Of a stretch of 64,000 nucleotides of DNA, positions 1 through 11,509 are shown in pieces. Where the stretch lies: positions 1-64,000 of the forward strand of contig JACCGJ010000641.1 of assembly GCA_013407085.1 (NCBI GenBank). Direction: 5' to 3'. The position numbers were made by a program, and so were the translations under genes. This DNA comes from Atriophallophorus winterbourni. Taxonomy: Eukaryota > Platyhelminthes > Trematoda > Plagiorchiida > Microphallidae. Numbering within the stretch: position 1 is the stretch's first letter; every line of letters begins with the position of its first letter. Under the pieces are notes generated by a model, which was not told the origin of the DNA, made no database searches, and was given only the letters and a program-made list of their open reading frames with translations.

Positions 1-270
1 CGTGCTGTTTGCACTCATCAGGTAGGGACAGTAAGATCAGGATCCGCATGCGGTTGAAACAGTGGCGGAATGGTAAACAAGGAGCGCTTGTATGCCACTG
101 TTGGATAAGGCTCGTACGACGAACCTGTTCAAAGCATGTGTCGAAACACATGTTAAATGGGGTTAAACCCAAAACCATGAAACAAAATATTCATTTGCAT
201 GCTTTTCCCTCATTCACACCCCACGACCGGTTTCGTGCTGTTTGCACTCATCAGGTAGGGACAGTAAGAT
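1..270 (-). repeat. Family A retrozyme-like tandem repeat (233-bp unit)
   Basis: The stretch beginning cgtgctgtttgcactcatca occurs at 1 and again at 234, so the unit is 233 bp and the array continues off the left edge. The unit contains hairpin-forming stretches (catgtgtcgaaacacatg near 132-150; ggggttaaacccc). Each unit junction holds a minus-strand hammerhead motif. Two direct units with a ribozyme at each junction is the layout of retrozymes. Confidence 0.75.
219..260 (-). ncRNA. Intact type I hammerhead ribozyme (family A)
   Basis: Minus strand, in order: CCCUAC, CUGAUGA, GUGC-AAACA-GCAC, GAAA, CCGGUC, GUGGGG. Stem I CCCUAC/GUGGGG gives 6 bp including one U-G; stem II GUGC/GCAC is 4 perfect pairs with a 5-nt loop; CUGAUGA and GAAA are the invariant core; the very short stem III comes from the palindrome ACCGGU; the cleavage triplet is GUC, with cleavage predicted between 225 and 224. 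Nothing in the core is mutated. A stem III this short usually works best as a dimer, which fits the tandem layout. Confidence 0.85.
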
Positions 271-2059
271 AGGTTGTCCGTATTCGCAACGCGTCGTTAC
301 AATCTCTTCGTGCCAATAGTCGCGATCCTGGTGTGTGGGCTTTGGGTTGAATTGAACTTCCTTGACGGTGAGTAATTTACCCGTTTAGTTCAGTTGACTC
401 TGCATATGGCTGACGAGCAAATTGAGCGTCCAGAATTTCTTTCGGTGGAAAGTTTCAGTGCAGCAACCACGACTGCCAGCAGTGAATCGTGATGCCGTGA
501 AAATCTGGACCGGAAGTGGAAGAGCTGGCCCAGTGAAGGTCGGATTTAGTGTCATAGAGATGTTTTAGTCAACGTATTAAACACTTTGATTGTGAACGCC
601 GCATATGTACCTCTTTGTGCGGTACGCTTAGACACATTAGCAACAATGGCAATAAAAAGAGTACATCATTTCTTATTCTGTTCTATCAAAAAATCGCATA
701 TTTTCACAAGCAAAATTAAATAAGTTGCATCATTGACCGGTGAAGAATGATACGCCTCTAATTTTCGCATGCTCAGTATTCTGCAGCCTAGAAAACCCAT
801 CGCGACGGATAGTTGACCTATTAATTGTACTGTGTTGTTGAATGACCTCGGTGTATATTGCAGTTCAAGTAATCATGCATATTCTCAATTAGACGCGTTT
901 CCAGATGTTTTTAGCCAGCTTGTTAACCAAAATACATAGCCCATGTATAATCTGAATCTTACAGTATGGAGTCTAAGTTTAGACAGCAAGGTGACAAAGG
1001 GACATAGCGAAACTCATAAAAGTTTAAAACAAGTCAACTAAAATTATTAGTGGATTGCGGCGACGATCTAGGCTTTCATTTCTTATCCTCGTGTGTGGGC
1101 GAATACAAGGTGAACTAATCGTGAATTATAGATTACCAATTGCGGTATTCTCATGCTGAAACATCCATTGAAACATGGACTCAGTCTTCAAAATCATGTA
1201 CTACTTCACTTACTCCCAATAGAACTCAAAACCACGGTAAATAGGGCTGAACGGTTCAATTAGTAACGTTGCGTTTCCTCTGAATTCCCGTTCTTCAAAA
1301 ATTATCATTTCCGTTTTTTAGTTGTGAACACTTGTCGGAAGATTTTAATTTGAGTTACTCTGTCATGGCACATTTTTACTGATAATTATCATTGTTCGTC
1401 TGTACCTGTACAGGTTTTGCATCATTAGTTTAATACCTTCTTCGAACCGTGTGAAAAGTTCGAAACTCCGACGCATGAAACTTTAACGCATATTCAATGG
1501 TATTAAAATAGTTGCATCTGGGGCGAACCATCTCCTAGTTTGGAATCAAAGAGATCAGAATTGGCGGTGGCTTCTTACAAAGAGTGATGTGGCTCAAAAT
1601 CTTGTTGTCAACATCTTTTCGGAGTGTTTGCTTAATCTTGTTTGTTGTCAAGTGAAGTGGTCAGCAATGTTTGTTGTGATGCGTCACAGTGAAAGCCACA
1701 AGAAGACTGTTATGCCATTGTCGCTCTACACAACACTTGCTTGAATGCCTTTTTGATTTGAGGTGTAAGCGCCTCATCCCAGCGTCTCTACTCAATGTTC
1801 TACAGGTTCTGTATATTTTAGGTACCACATTTCCCCTGCATCAAAGTATTTATATCATGTCTTCTTTGCTGTTAATGTTCATGATGGCTGTGGTATTGTT
1901 CATCCGACTGTGTTTTCGCCATAGAGCCAAAATCTGTCTAACCCAAAGGACGATCGAGCGGCATAAACCCATTATATATCAAGTTTCATTATGAAATTTC
2001 CCAAGACATAAATAGAGAAGTCGTGAACAGATTAAATGTTAGATAATAAAGGTGTACCC
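271..2059. other. No recognised feature
   Basis: AT-rich single-copy-looking sequence. A 101-codon frame at 1689-1994 (+) with a hydrophobic middle is not recognised and has no supporting signals. Confidence 0.5.
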
Positions 2060-2225
2060 TCGTGGTTATCTGTTGTTTGCCTCCATCGATCGATGTCGGC
2101 TATTGATGTACATCACAAACACATAATGATTTCATGGTCCATGTGTTTTCGCTTCGGGAGAAACGATCTCTCCCACATCGTTCACAGCGATAGGCAGTAC
2201 TCAGACGTGTAATGAGTAAGACGGT
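2060..2225 (-). pseudogene. LINE 3'-end fragment, Cys/His knuckle type
   Basis: Minus strand carries a diverged version of the YRCERCGRDC..RIGLFSHSK block (tcgctgtgaacgatgtggga) followed by tgtgatgtacatcaatagcc, as in the copies in the 48-52-kb introns. Confidence 0.4.
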
Positions 2226-2439
2226 TAATATCAACTATTGATTACTAACTAATAAATTCGGTTAATGATTGTTAGATACATTGTAATTGGATTGCGCCCG
2301 CTGCAAAGCTGATAGATGAAGATGACTGGAAACAAATCGAATCAACGAATACAACACGGAAATAAATACCAACACAATTATTCAATCAATTTATCAAGCT
2401 TTACTATAAAAGCGAAATAGGACAAACATGTGTACATGC

Positions 2440-2650
2440 GGAGGAAGGCGTAGCTTTGAACGCAATATCCGCATTGGCATGCATTTCATCACACGCACAC
2501 CGCACGACCGGTTTCGTGTTGCTTGCACTTAGCAGCTTGGAGATACTACGATTACGGTCTATGTGTCTTGAAGCAGTGAAGAAATGGCAAAAAATGCTGG
2601 ATCTTTCAGGCCACCGTTATATCATGTTGGCAGGATCAATTTGTTCAAAC
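2440..2650 (-). repeat. Family A copy, decayed
   Basis: Shares the unit sequence (gcatgcatttcatcacac, cgaccggtttcgtg). The hammerhead at about 2496-2545 has the core altered to CUGCUAA, so it should not cleave. The remainder to 2650 (gatcaatttgttcaaac) is diverged unit sequence. Confidence 0.55.
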
Positions 2651-3309
2651 TTATTGAACGGTGTTTTATAAATTCCAGTTTTGCTTTCCACACAAATCGC
2701 ACTAAATCGTTCGTGGGATCTGTGCAAGAATGGTATGCACATAAGGATATTTTTTAGAGCCCACGAGTTTAATCCCATTCCCATTTGTGTTTGCAAGTGA
2801 TTGACAATGTTGATCGCTACAGCTAGAAAATTCAATCATTGTTTAACAACTTGTTACCAATTCATTATCGCCCTTGTCCGACTTGATAAATCAAAATAAC
2901 GAAAAACCGATCTTGATGTTTGTGCCCATTTAATGTTTCGAACCAGCTTTGATATTGGACGAAGCTCTTATTACATTTTAATTCATTTTTGGAATTTGTT
3001 TCATTAATTACCATGCTCTGTAGTAGACTGCATGTGGGCCAAAATGTTACCGTAAATTTTAAAACATATTGTGGAAAAGTGAAGCGCATTAGCAAGAGTG
3101 TCAACACGTCCTTTCGAATCTTACGCACAATATCACACGTCGGCACAACACAAGAGTGTGTAGCACCGAAAGGAAGGACGACAGCGATTACAGACCACAA
3201 CAAGTTGGTGCGACGACATCTTCGGAAACATGTGGAGATGGACTATGCCAGCCATTATCCAACGATATGTAATTCACCAAGGTCTGTCAAACGACCCCAG
3301 TGTGACGAG

Positions 3310-3400
3310 AGTTTGAAGTGAACTGGGTGTCACGAAATCAGATCGGATTGACAACCGAGACAGATATGTTAAGGTCAGTGTTGCGGCTACTTATTTTGTC
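3310..3400 (+). repeat. Interspersed repeat E (other copies near 16265-16365, 52350-52400, 61610-61745)
   Basis: Recurrent order: gatatg(t/c)aa.tc, tctgtcaaa/agtcaaag, then gattgacaaatc(t/a)gatc and, at two sites, caacc(g)gagacagat/gggacagacac. Short, diverged; may be one end of an older element. Confidence 0.3.
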
Positions 3401-3422
3401 TGGATAGGCGTGTGTTTTGTTT

Positions 3423-3833
3423 CTTGTCTCTGACAAAAACATCAAGTGGGTGTGAAGTGTTTAACGTAGCATTGAATGCCCTCGAATCCTGGCTGAACAA
3501 CGTACAGAACTTTTGCGTAGTCTGGATTTATTTGGACTTACGGATTCCCCTCAAACTTTGCATAATGATTATCAACATTTTAGCGTTGATGATGAACAAT
3601 CACGAACCAAATCCATGTCTGCTTGAAGGTTTGGTGCTGCGACATCCATCCGTGTTTCAGGTTCAGCTGGAGTTACCTAGACATTACTGATCAGTATGGA
3701 AAAAAAACATACAGGCGCCAAGTCCTCTGGTTGTTCATCTTCCGGATTCAGTGGTTGCATAGTTTCGTCTCCCACATCTGTCGATCCCAAAACTTCCGGT
3801 TGGTATTCATCCGATGTAGTTATTCCTGTGTAA
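3423..3833 (+). pseudogene. Coding-like stretch, unknown (uncertain)
   Basis: One frame with two internal stops reads RILAEQRTELLRSLDLFGLT, DSPQTLHNDYQHFSVDDEQS, RTKSMSA, stop, and from an ATG at 3696 MEKKHTGAKSSGCSSSGFSG, CIVSSPTSVDPKTSGWYSSD, VVIPV-stop. Composition resembles protein, with Ser-rich C-terminus, but no family is recognised. Confidence 0.2.
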
Positions 3834-4725
3834 ATCTAAAATGAGAACATTTGAGTTCGATCGAGTTCCGGTCAATTCTCCATATGATAAGCAGTTAAGC
3901 GTCGCAGAAATAGCATCCAATTCCTGTTTAACAGATGTTTTACTAAAAGCATCGTTTAATTTAATGAAATAATAAAATGCCGCACATAATATGCCCACTC
4001 GGTAGTAGAATGAAAGCGGAAATGCCGAATTATTCTTTTACCATAATTACTGTTGGCCATGACGATGGACGTAGATCGCAAGAGTACTCTGAGCTTATTT
4101 TGCACAGTGTTTCTGGTCACATGAACTCTTGAATGTGCAATTGAATAAATTTTAAGTTTGACCGGAATTCATAGGTTTTTAAAGTGGATAACAACACCGA
4201 ATCTTTGATAGAAGACTACCACCAAAAGTACTTTTATCAGTTAAAATCAATACAAATCAATTTGAATCGTGTGACGAGCTAGATTTGTGTAATGTGAGTG
4301 TTTACAATGAACAATGTCCAACAGTCCTACAGAAACTCATGAAGGAAATACGTTTTCCACGAAATTACGAGCACGTGTCTGTCTACCAATTAATGGTGCA
4401 TGCCGCTACGACACACATTACTGGCTTGAACAAGCTCCAGTAAGGTTTGATACGTGATACCACATCGACTGTTAGTAACCGTTTCATAATTTGGAACTAA
4501 TCTCATGAGTAGCTTCGATTGCAATGGAGTATACTTCCGACAAATTCCATTCAAAGTTGCAGAAGTGATAAATTATTTTTAGATTCGAATCTTTCATTTA
4601 TAACCCGCGTTCCTAAACCATCATAAAGTTTAAAGTTTGAAAGACTGATAACCGCGCTGTTTGATTTTGTTTAAAGTCAGATTTTATTAGTAAGTAGTAT
4701 ATGACATTTGAAAAGAAGGACGGAA

Positions 4726-4768
4726 GCACACGATCGGTTTCGCGGTTATTGCCGCTCATCAGGTATGC
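4726..4768 (-). ncRNA. Hammerhead ribozyme, family B (left arm)
   Basis: Minus strand: GCAUAC, CUGAUGA, GCGG-CAAUAA-CCGC, GAAA, CCGAUC, GUGUGC. Stem I GCAUAC/GUGUGC gives 6 bp with one U-G; stem II is 4 bp; core intact; stem III weakened because CCGG became CCGA. It differs from family A at paired positions in both stems yet keeps pairing, i.e. covariation. Confidence 0.75.
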
Positions 4769-4882
4769 GTATCCGTTAACTGGCATTCAAACGGCGTTCT
4801 GACTTCGTGTTGAAACCAATTATTTGAGAAATGGAGGATAAATCCTAATTAGCAAATTGAAATTTAGGTCAGGTCATGGATA

Positions 4883-4926
4883 CACATACCTGATGAGCAG
4901 CAATAACCGCGAAACCAGTCGTGTGC
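4883..4926 (+). ncRNA. Hammerhead ribozyme, family B (right arm)
   Basis: CAUAC, CUGAUGA, GCAG-CAAUAA-CCGC (one mismatch), GAAA, CCAGUC, GUGUG. Stem I 5 bp. Core intact; stem II and stem III each carry one substitution. Confidence 0.65.
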
Positions 4927-5009
4927 TTCCCTCGTGTTTTTCGAACGTCATAGACTAATTATTGATAAAATCTGACTTTAAACAAAATCAACCGCGCTGG
5001 TTGTTTAGC

Positions 5010-7145
5010 AACATGGAAAGGAAGAAATCGCTTGCAGGTTGAATTCTCAGAATTCCAAATTTTCGATTAGAGGAGTTGTTTTGTAGAAAACATCCGTGAC
5101 AACTTACGGATCCATAAAATGCTACTGATTAATTTTACCAACATGAGTGTGAATAACTCGGTTGATGACTCAGATTCGATTATAATTTGTCGAGACATCG
5201 AAATGAATATATTGTTTCCGGTCGAAATATACTATCACATGTATGGCGTGTTAAGGAACTCAATGGAAATGCTGATTGTTTTGTTAAAAACCCTTTGTTT
5301 ATCCCATTTACATGTTTGTGTGCACAGTTGATTGAACTAGTCGTTTGTAACAGCCTCATCCAACGAAGGCTTACAAGTTAACACCGTGTTCACCATTCTC
5401 CTGTTGGCATTCAAAATATTGCATACTGAAAATCATCAACTTAAACACTCACTAAAGCCCAATGGCCTTACTCGAACACGAAAACATCCAAAGGCTTTAA
5501 GCATTCTGCATTCTCGATTGCGTATTCGTCGAAATATTTTCTCGGTAAAAATGTGTTTCGCTTGGAAGTTTTTGCTTGAAGAAATCACGCGTTCGGAACA
5601 TGTTGCTTTTTTCGCTTTTTAACTCGATGAGTATATGACGAACCATGGGGTATGTGACTGTCCCCATTGACTTTTGAGAGATTTTATATTTGTACTCCAT
5701 ACACCTGTCATCATATGGTTATTGTTAAGCTTACTGCTTTTTCTACCATAAAACATTCTGAGTTCACTGTTTAAAAGCACGCGGATCCTGGTCGCACCGG
5801 CACTACCTGATGATGGAAATGAATGCAGATGTGGGTTGTTGCTTCTCTTATAGTCGCTACTCTATAACTCAACACGTTTCTGAATCGTGTTCAATGCCTT
5901 TCAATTAAAACGTATTTTTCCAATTATGTTACGCCACTTAACTGAATGTTGACTCAGTTTTATACAAACATCAATCCTATCAAGAATTGCATGAGCAATG
6001 TTTTGCAGACGTTAAGCAGATGCCTTCGGAACAACACCATCGATTGAGTGGAAACGAGTTCTCGCAATGCCCTCGAGGATGTACAACGTTAACCGCAGTA
6101 TATATTGGATTAACTTGATTCGAATGAGTTGGAGAAAATCCACTTCGTGAAACAATCTTCCATTCTGAAATCAATTAAACAATAGGTCATCATAGTCCAT
6201 TTGCGTGTACGTGGAACATGAAGCGCCAAATTCGTACACCGAAACATCACATACACATTCTGAAATGTGTCTCGTTTTCAATCATTATCCATAACTAGCC
6301 CTCCTTACGTTGAAAGACAAAAATGTTCGTTATGTTCTCGAGAACGATGTTCAGCTTATAAGCCTCGCTGAATTAGTCGTTTTCGTGATCTACAAAGAAC
6401 CATTTAACACTAAACATCATTGCTTCCTAAAACCAAAGGTTGAATAATTGCATATTGGTGAGCTGAAAACAAACAAGTATAACAACCAACCTTGGCTAAA
6501 TTTCGAGATATACTAGAATCCCTGGTTCGTAGTCCATTCGTCTGTTAAGTAGAAATAAATTTCGTTTAAACCATGACAAAGTGTACTAAATGTGTATAAA
6601 TTACTTACGTCATTCAAGTAAAGAAATATCATGGGATGGCATTATCAGTGTACCTTACAAATTCCACTTACTTTAAAATCAGTTTTCAATAATTTCATCC
6701 TAAATCCATTGAAAGATTGTCCACTTTTAATGTAGAGAACAAGCTGTTGCCCAAACAGCTAGTGCCCCCTAGTGGAGGCACTACAACAAACAACGTGACA
6801 GATAGCTTGATACATATAGATAACGATAGTGTGGCCTGAGATGACAGAACAACGTTGCTGGCATGTGTGATCCGCTTCACGGGAATCTGGCTTCGCAATT
6901 CTTTTACTGGTAGACTTCTAAAGCTTCATCCTTAAATGGATATAGCCACAGGCGGTATAGGTTTAAACCACGAATTTCCAGAATCTATTGGTTAACTCTC
7001 TAGACGTACATGTTTAACTAGCTGGAACAATAATTATATGATTTCTAGTACTCCATTTTCTCTATAATCAATTGCGCTATTTATAGCTACATGTGAGTTG
7101 AGGATCATGGCATATGAATGAATGGTGAACCCGGTCTGTCCATCT
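5010..7145. other. No recognised feature
   Basis: Only short frames. A degenerate ctggtcgcaccggcactacc at 5788 with ctgatgat recalls a ribozyme repeat but is too poor to call. Confidence 0.45.
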
Positions 7146-7149
7146 GTCC

Positions 7150-7715
7150 GTTCGCCATCGCTCCCGGTGTCTGATTGAATTCATATTTTGCATTCTTTGC
7201 CATCGGGTTTCTATCGATCCATAGGTTGCAGCCAACGAGAGGAGCTGCTAATTTGAGGTCGTTTTTGAGTGGCATGCTTCGATGAATTCTCGCGCACGTC
7301 GGTTGTATCCTGTAGCCAAAATCTTCGCGAATTGGTGCTCAAATTGATCAACATGTAATGAAATTAATGACCTTAGGCCGCGTCTTCGTACGGCTAAACG
7401 GTGTTCCTGTACTCTCGTGCTCAAATTGCGACCGTTTTGTCCGATGTTGTTCTTCTCGCAATCACATGTAGATAAGAATTGATTGTTCTTCTTTTGCCAC
7501 TTTGTCTTTATAAAGTTATCGCGTAACGTTTACGTGGGATTGTGTGCGATTTTTCTTCTCAGTGACCGAAGTACCCGAGCTGTTATTTCTGATATATGCT
7601 GAACATACGGAAGAGCGCGTCTGACTCTGTGTTCATTATCGTTTCTTTGTTGGTGACGGTCGATTTTGATGTGTATTACGAAGATTCTTGGGTGCCCGTT
7701 CTTATGGAACACTTT
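7150..7715 (-). pseudogene. Decayed Penelope-like element, RT C-terminus and GIY-YIG domain
   Basis: On the minus strand: KVFHKNGHPR..., ALPYVQHISEITARVLRSLR, HNPT-stop, then, with stops and gaps, STCDCEKNNIGQNGRNLSTR and VQEHRLAVRRRG, LISLHVDQFEHQFA, NRRAREFIEA. The order LPY..ISE..AR.LR, a Cys pair, G(Y)IGQ.GR.LSTR..EHRLAVRRR, RAREF.EA is that of the Penelope C-terminus. At least three stops or frameshifts. A different subfamily from the 45-kb copy. Confidence 0.75.
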
Positions 7716-8057
7716 AAACAGGTATTATTCTTCTTGCTGGAAGATTACGTCATACTGAGTTTCTAAGGATTACCGGAATATTTCGGAATATTTGTCTGGA
7801 GATTCTCTGTGAGATCAATTCCATGCGTCTCTGTATTGCGACCGTCAAGTCAACCAGTTTACTGCCCAAAACGCGTCACGCAGTCTCGAATAATCGATCC
7901 TCATGAAGAGTATCGCGGAATCATTTAGCCGCCATGCACTGCACAATGTTCAAAATACATCACAGGAGAGAGGAATCGTATTAACAAATTTCAACTATCA
8001 ATGGTGAGGACTATTACCAAAACGGAAGGCGCCTTAGTGCCATTTTAGAGCAAAATC

Positions 8058-8560
8058 TCAGAGATAGCTATTCACGGTCGGGTCGCAGATTATCGGATAT
8101 TCCAAAATGATGATAAAGATTGAAGCAGCCCATGACCTGTAATTGGAAGCATCGCATTTCAGGGCTTTGTGTGGATTATTTAAAACCTTTGCATTTAGGG
8201 CATTCGTCGAGGTCAAACAGCTTATGTCAAAAATGAAGTCGTCATACAGCACAATTTTTGTATGCCGTACTAGATGGTATCCTCTGATTCGAGGTTGGTA
8301 TTGTGTATTGACATGTGGTGAAGACGTTCTTGATGGTATACAGCGACATCGCCATGATTTTGAGGGCCAACAGATCGAAGTATGTAGATGTGGGATATCC
8401 ATAGTTCGAATCCCCCGATGAGGTCGGATCAGTTTGGTGTGAACAACTTCGTTAGTTCGGCCAACATGCTTGACGTGAAATTCGCATTCACATATGCACA
8501 TTTGTGCGAGCTTTCGATACGTAACGATTAGTCAACAACTGGATTAATTGATCTAGCGCT
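8058..8560 (-). pseudogene. Penelope GIY-YIG-like fragment
   Basis: Begins CICECEFHVKHVGRTNEVVH, then TKLIRPHRG, resembling the C-x-C...YVGRTxRxLxxRIxEH block of fluke Penelope elements. It then loses similarity although 147 codons remain open. It lies between the RT-like scrap at 8.9-9.2 kb and the second GIY-YIG remnant at 7.2-7.7 kb, so two decayed copies may be joined here. Confidence 0.45.
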
Positions 8561-8893
8561 GCTGGCACAGGACCCGTGTCCTTTATCAAATACGTTGCGG
8601 GATTTAGGCGACGACGATGTGTCGGCACCAAATAATTTGGCTACGTGAATCTGTATTAATGTGATGTTTTCCCATAATCTGTTTCCATAAAGTACATCTA
8701 GGACTGGACAGCATCCGCCATGCTGTTAGTTAAATATGTAAACACGAATGAGCCAGTCTTTTCATGACGATTTGACAAGCAGGTTATTCTCTACGTGTCG
8801 ACAAATACAGAACCCCGAAAACTGGGTCTATCAACAATTTGCGACCGCTGCTTACGATCATGCTCATTTCTCTTATCAAAGGATTCGATTTCA

Positions 8894-9180
8894 TTATTTT
8901 CGGGAGCGAGATAAAGTATAAAACTGTGTGAAAATGCTCGGTCCCGAACACTCAGAGTTCGTTATTATTTTCCACCCAGATACCCAGGCATAGATACCGT
9001 GGAAGAAGACAGTTTGTGTTCGTAGCAAATACAAATTGAATAGAAGACTTTCGAGATCCTGCTCGTTAAGCAAAGTGTTCTGAGTTCCGGTTGATCTTGA
9101 AGTCACACCAGTGAAAACTGTTTTCAATCTGAGTGAAAATGCTGTAGCAATTTTCGTGGACATGCTCTTGCTTTACGCGC
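8894..9180 (-). pseudogene. Penelope RT palm-like remnant
   Basis: Reads VFTGVTSRSTGTQ..., LNEQDLESLLFNLYLLRTQT, VFFHGIYAWVSGW, comparable with the LFTNVP...DL..LL.LC..N..F.FNGI.Y.QV.G stretch ahead of motif B in Penelope RTs. Motif B itself is not recognisable. Assigned mainly because the GIY-YIG remnants follow in order on the same strand. Confidence 0.4.
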
Positions 9181-9389
9181 GATTGTATTTTCTGGTTCAG
9201 GAACATTAATGCGCATTACATGCAGGGTCTTTAAGTGCTTTCAGACGTTTCCTCCTAACCTGTCTTTAAAAGGAGTTGCCGTATTTTGCACCTTCAACTA
9301 TGGCGTTTCTGTTGTATTGAAGACATTTTGTATAACCCAGAACTATAAACCGTCAACCCGATTTAGAAAGGTACTAGATTAAGCCCCTT

Positions 9390-11500
9390 TATACAACCAT
9401 GTTCACAAATGCACTCGGAGAATAGGTCTTGGATTTGGTGTTAACATCGGAAGAACAATCTTTCGAAGCGATCGGATTCAGGGCTCCGCTAGGTCTTAAT
9501 GACCATTCAGTACTTGTGTTCGATAATGTTTGCTGAATTCAGCTTTCGCTTGCTCTGAATGGGGTGGAGTAGATAAATTGCCCCTGAGTACACCACTCGT
9601 GCAGAATCAACATTGGCAGATGGACCACATAAGTACGGACTCGCAATGGAACGAACTTGTAAAGTTTCTGAAACTGAAGATAAACGAGAACACGCAGATT
9701 GTTTCTAAAAGATTCGATCATGAGCTTCGTTTTCTTGTCCGCAGCAGGACATAAATTTGGATAGCGCCGAAGCGAGCAGCGTGGATGCAGCATAAAGTCA
9801 ACAATGCTTCTAATTCTTTGTAACTTTTCCGTATGTTGCGCATCAAAATGACTTCACTTATTCGAGAAGATAAAGGAGCGCACCAAGTAATGTTGCTGTC
9901 AAAAATGGAACGCAACCCTAAGTTGCTCTACAAAATCATGAACGCAAAAGCAAAAGCCAAACCGAGTATATTTGCCGTCCAGAATGGTGAAAAACTCACT
10001 GAAACCGCGTTGGAAACCGCAAATGCTGTCGCGATTTATTACTTTTAAGTGTTCGTGTCCAAAGTTTTAGTGGAACGTTTTTAGTAATCAGGCGATTCAG
10101 GAATCGAAACATTAGGTGAGATTTCGATAAATCCAAAGATTGTCGCGAGCCAATTGTTCAGATTGAATGTAAGAAAATCCCAAGTTGCGGATGGAATCAC
10201 ATCGAATGTTTAACTATTCGTTGCTTAAGGGAGTGGTACCGAATGATTGAAAGTCCGGATTGATTATCCCTATCCTCAAAGGCGGCTGCCGATCTGACGA
10301 TGCCAATTATCGTCCCGTCACACTATTACTTGTTATTTTTAAAGCAATGAAATGTATAGTCTCAGAAAGAATAATTGCACACATTGAATCGCCTAATTTG
10401 TTTTCGCCAGCGCATCATGGATTTCGATCTCATCGCTCTTGTCATAACAAATCTTCTTTTAGCGTTGGACGAGTAGACGAGGGTAATCGATAGACATGCT
10501 TGTATTCACGTATGTTACTTAGACATTTCTGAAGCTTTTAACAAAGTCAATCACAATTAGTTTTTTTCAATAGCTGATAGGTTTAGGAATATCTCAACCA
10601 CTCATCTCGTGGTTCAGCGACTACTTGTCAGGTCGCCACGCACGAGTTAAAGTAAACGGAGTGCTATCCTAAAAGTTCAAAACCACCAGCGGAGTCCCTC
10701 TCATATCATCCAACATGGTCCTGTTTGCGGATGATATGACCATTTTGATGCGGATCACGTCTGCAAATGATTGTGAGAAACTGCAAACGTGTCCAATTGT
10801 GCGACCTTGAATGGTTTGACATTCAACATACGGAAAAGTAAATTGCTCTTTCTTGGTAAGAATGTTCCTTGGACATGTCGCTTGGGAAATGAATACTTGA
10901 TATGGAGCGCATTGGAAAAAGATCTTGGGGTATGGGTCAATGGAAACCTGAAGAGCACGGCTCACTGCCAGAATACATATCGACAGGCTAGCAGATTGTT
11001 AGGTATCTATCGAAAAATATTTGGAACATTCACACGGCTAACTTTACCAAGGATAATTAACATCTACGATGGAGTATGCGGTAGAAGTCTGGTCTACTTG
11101 GCTGCGAACATATATTGCTCTCTTTGATAAAATCTATCGCCGAACAACAAATTTAGTGACGGGTCTTCGCAAAGTTCCGTACATCGAAACATTGCGACGT
11201 CTGGGTCTATGTGATTTTACCCAAAGGAGGACATCCACTAAAACACTTGCTTGATGGGTGTGATGAGTAAATGACACGCGGTCATACCTTATTCATTTAC
11301 GTTCCAAGTTCCCGTATTCATTGTCGCCGCCATTTTTTGACGTATATTTCTTTGGGATTACCTATCCCATCACATCGATATACTCTATTCATTCTAGATT
11401 ATTATATTTTTCACATTTTAATTCATACAGTAATCCTGTGGTGTTGTAAAGTCTTAACGTTTTAACCATAAATCTGTGAATCCGTGAATCCTTGAATCCC
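9390..11500 (+). pseudogene. CR1-like LINE, endonuclease end to 3' tail
   Basis: From left: VLDLVLTSEEQSFEAIGF, APLGLNDHSVLVF (endonuclease end, about 9427-9520); NPKLLYKIMNAKAKAKPS (9912-9965); PILKGGCRSDDANYRPVTLL (10266 on); CYLDISEAFNKVNHN (motif A, about 10510-10555); LFADDMT (motif C, about 10722); LFLGKNVPWTCRLGNEY and EKDLGVWVNGNLKSTAHCQN (thumb, 10850-10970); TRGHTLFIYVPSSRIHCRRH (11272). It ends in heptamer-like repeats, aatctgtgaatccgtgaatc, at 11474-11499. Many stops and frameshifts. Confidence 0.8.
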
Positions 11501-11509
11501 ATCTTTCAA

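Larger units (their letters stand above)
2650..4640. other. Spacer; weak coding-like stretches only
   Basis: Overlapping 110-codon frames on both strands at 2865-3321 are not recognised. Contains repeat E at 3310 and the coding-like stretch at 3423-3833. Confidence 0.4.
4645..5005. repeat. Family B inverted pair (palindrome with two hammerheads)
   Basis: Left arm (about 4655-4775) and right arm (about 4870-5003) are reverse complements: both hold gattttgtttaaagtcagat, gaagcacacga, ggtttcgcggttattg. A spacer of about 100 bp separates them. The ribozyme in the left arm is on the minus strand and that in the right arm on the plus strand. Confidence 0.7.

Noticed and set aside
1..270. Reading the 233-bp tandem array as plain satellite DNA
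   Set aside because: Dispersed single units across the window and the complete ribozyme fold point to a mobile, RNA-based element.
9..272. 87-codon frame at the left edge
   Set aside because: Runs through the tandem ribozyme repeat; no coding evidence.
2865..3321. Overlapping 110-codon frames on both strands
   Set aside because: No recognisable domain, splice signal or repeat partner; kept only as a note on the spacer.
8395..8425. gttcgaatccc as a tRNA B box
   Set aside because: No A box at the right distance and no cloverleaf; a chance match.
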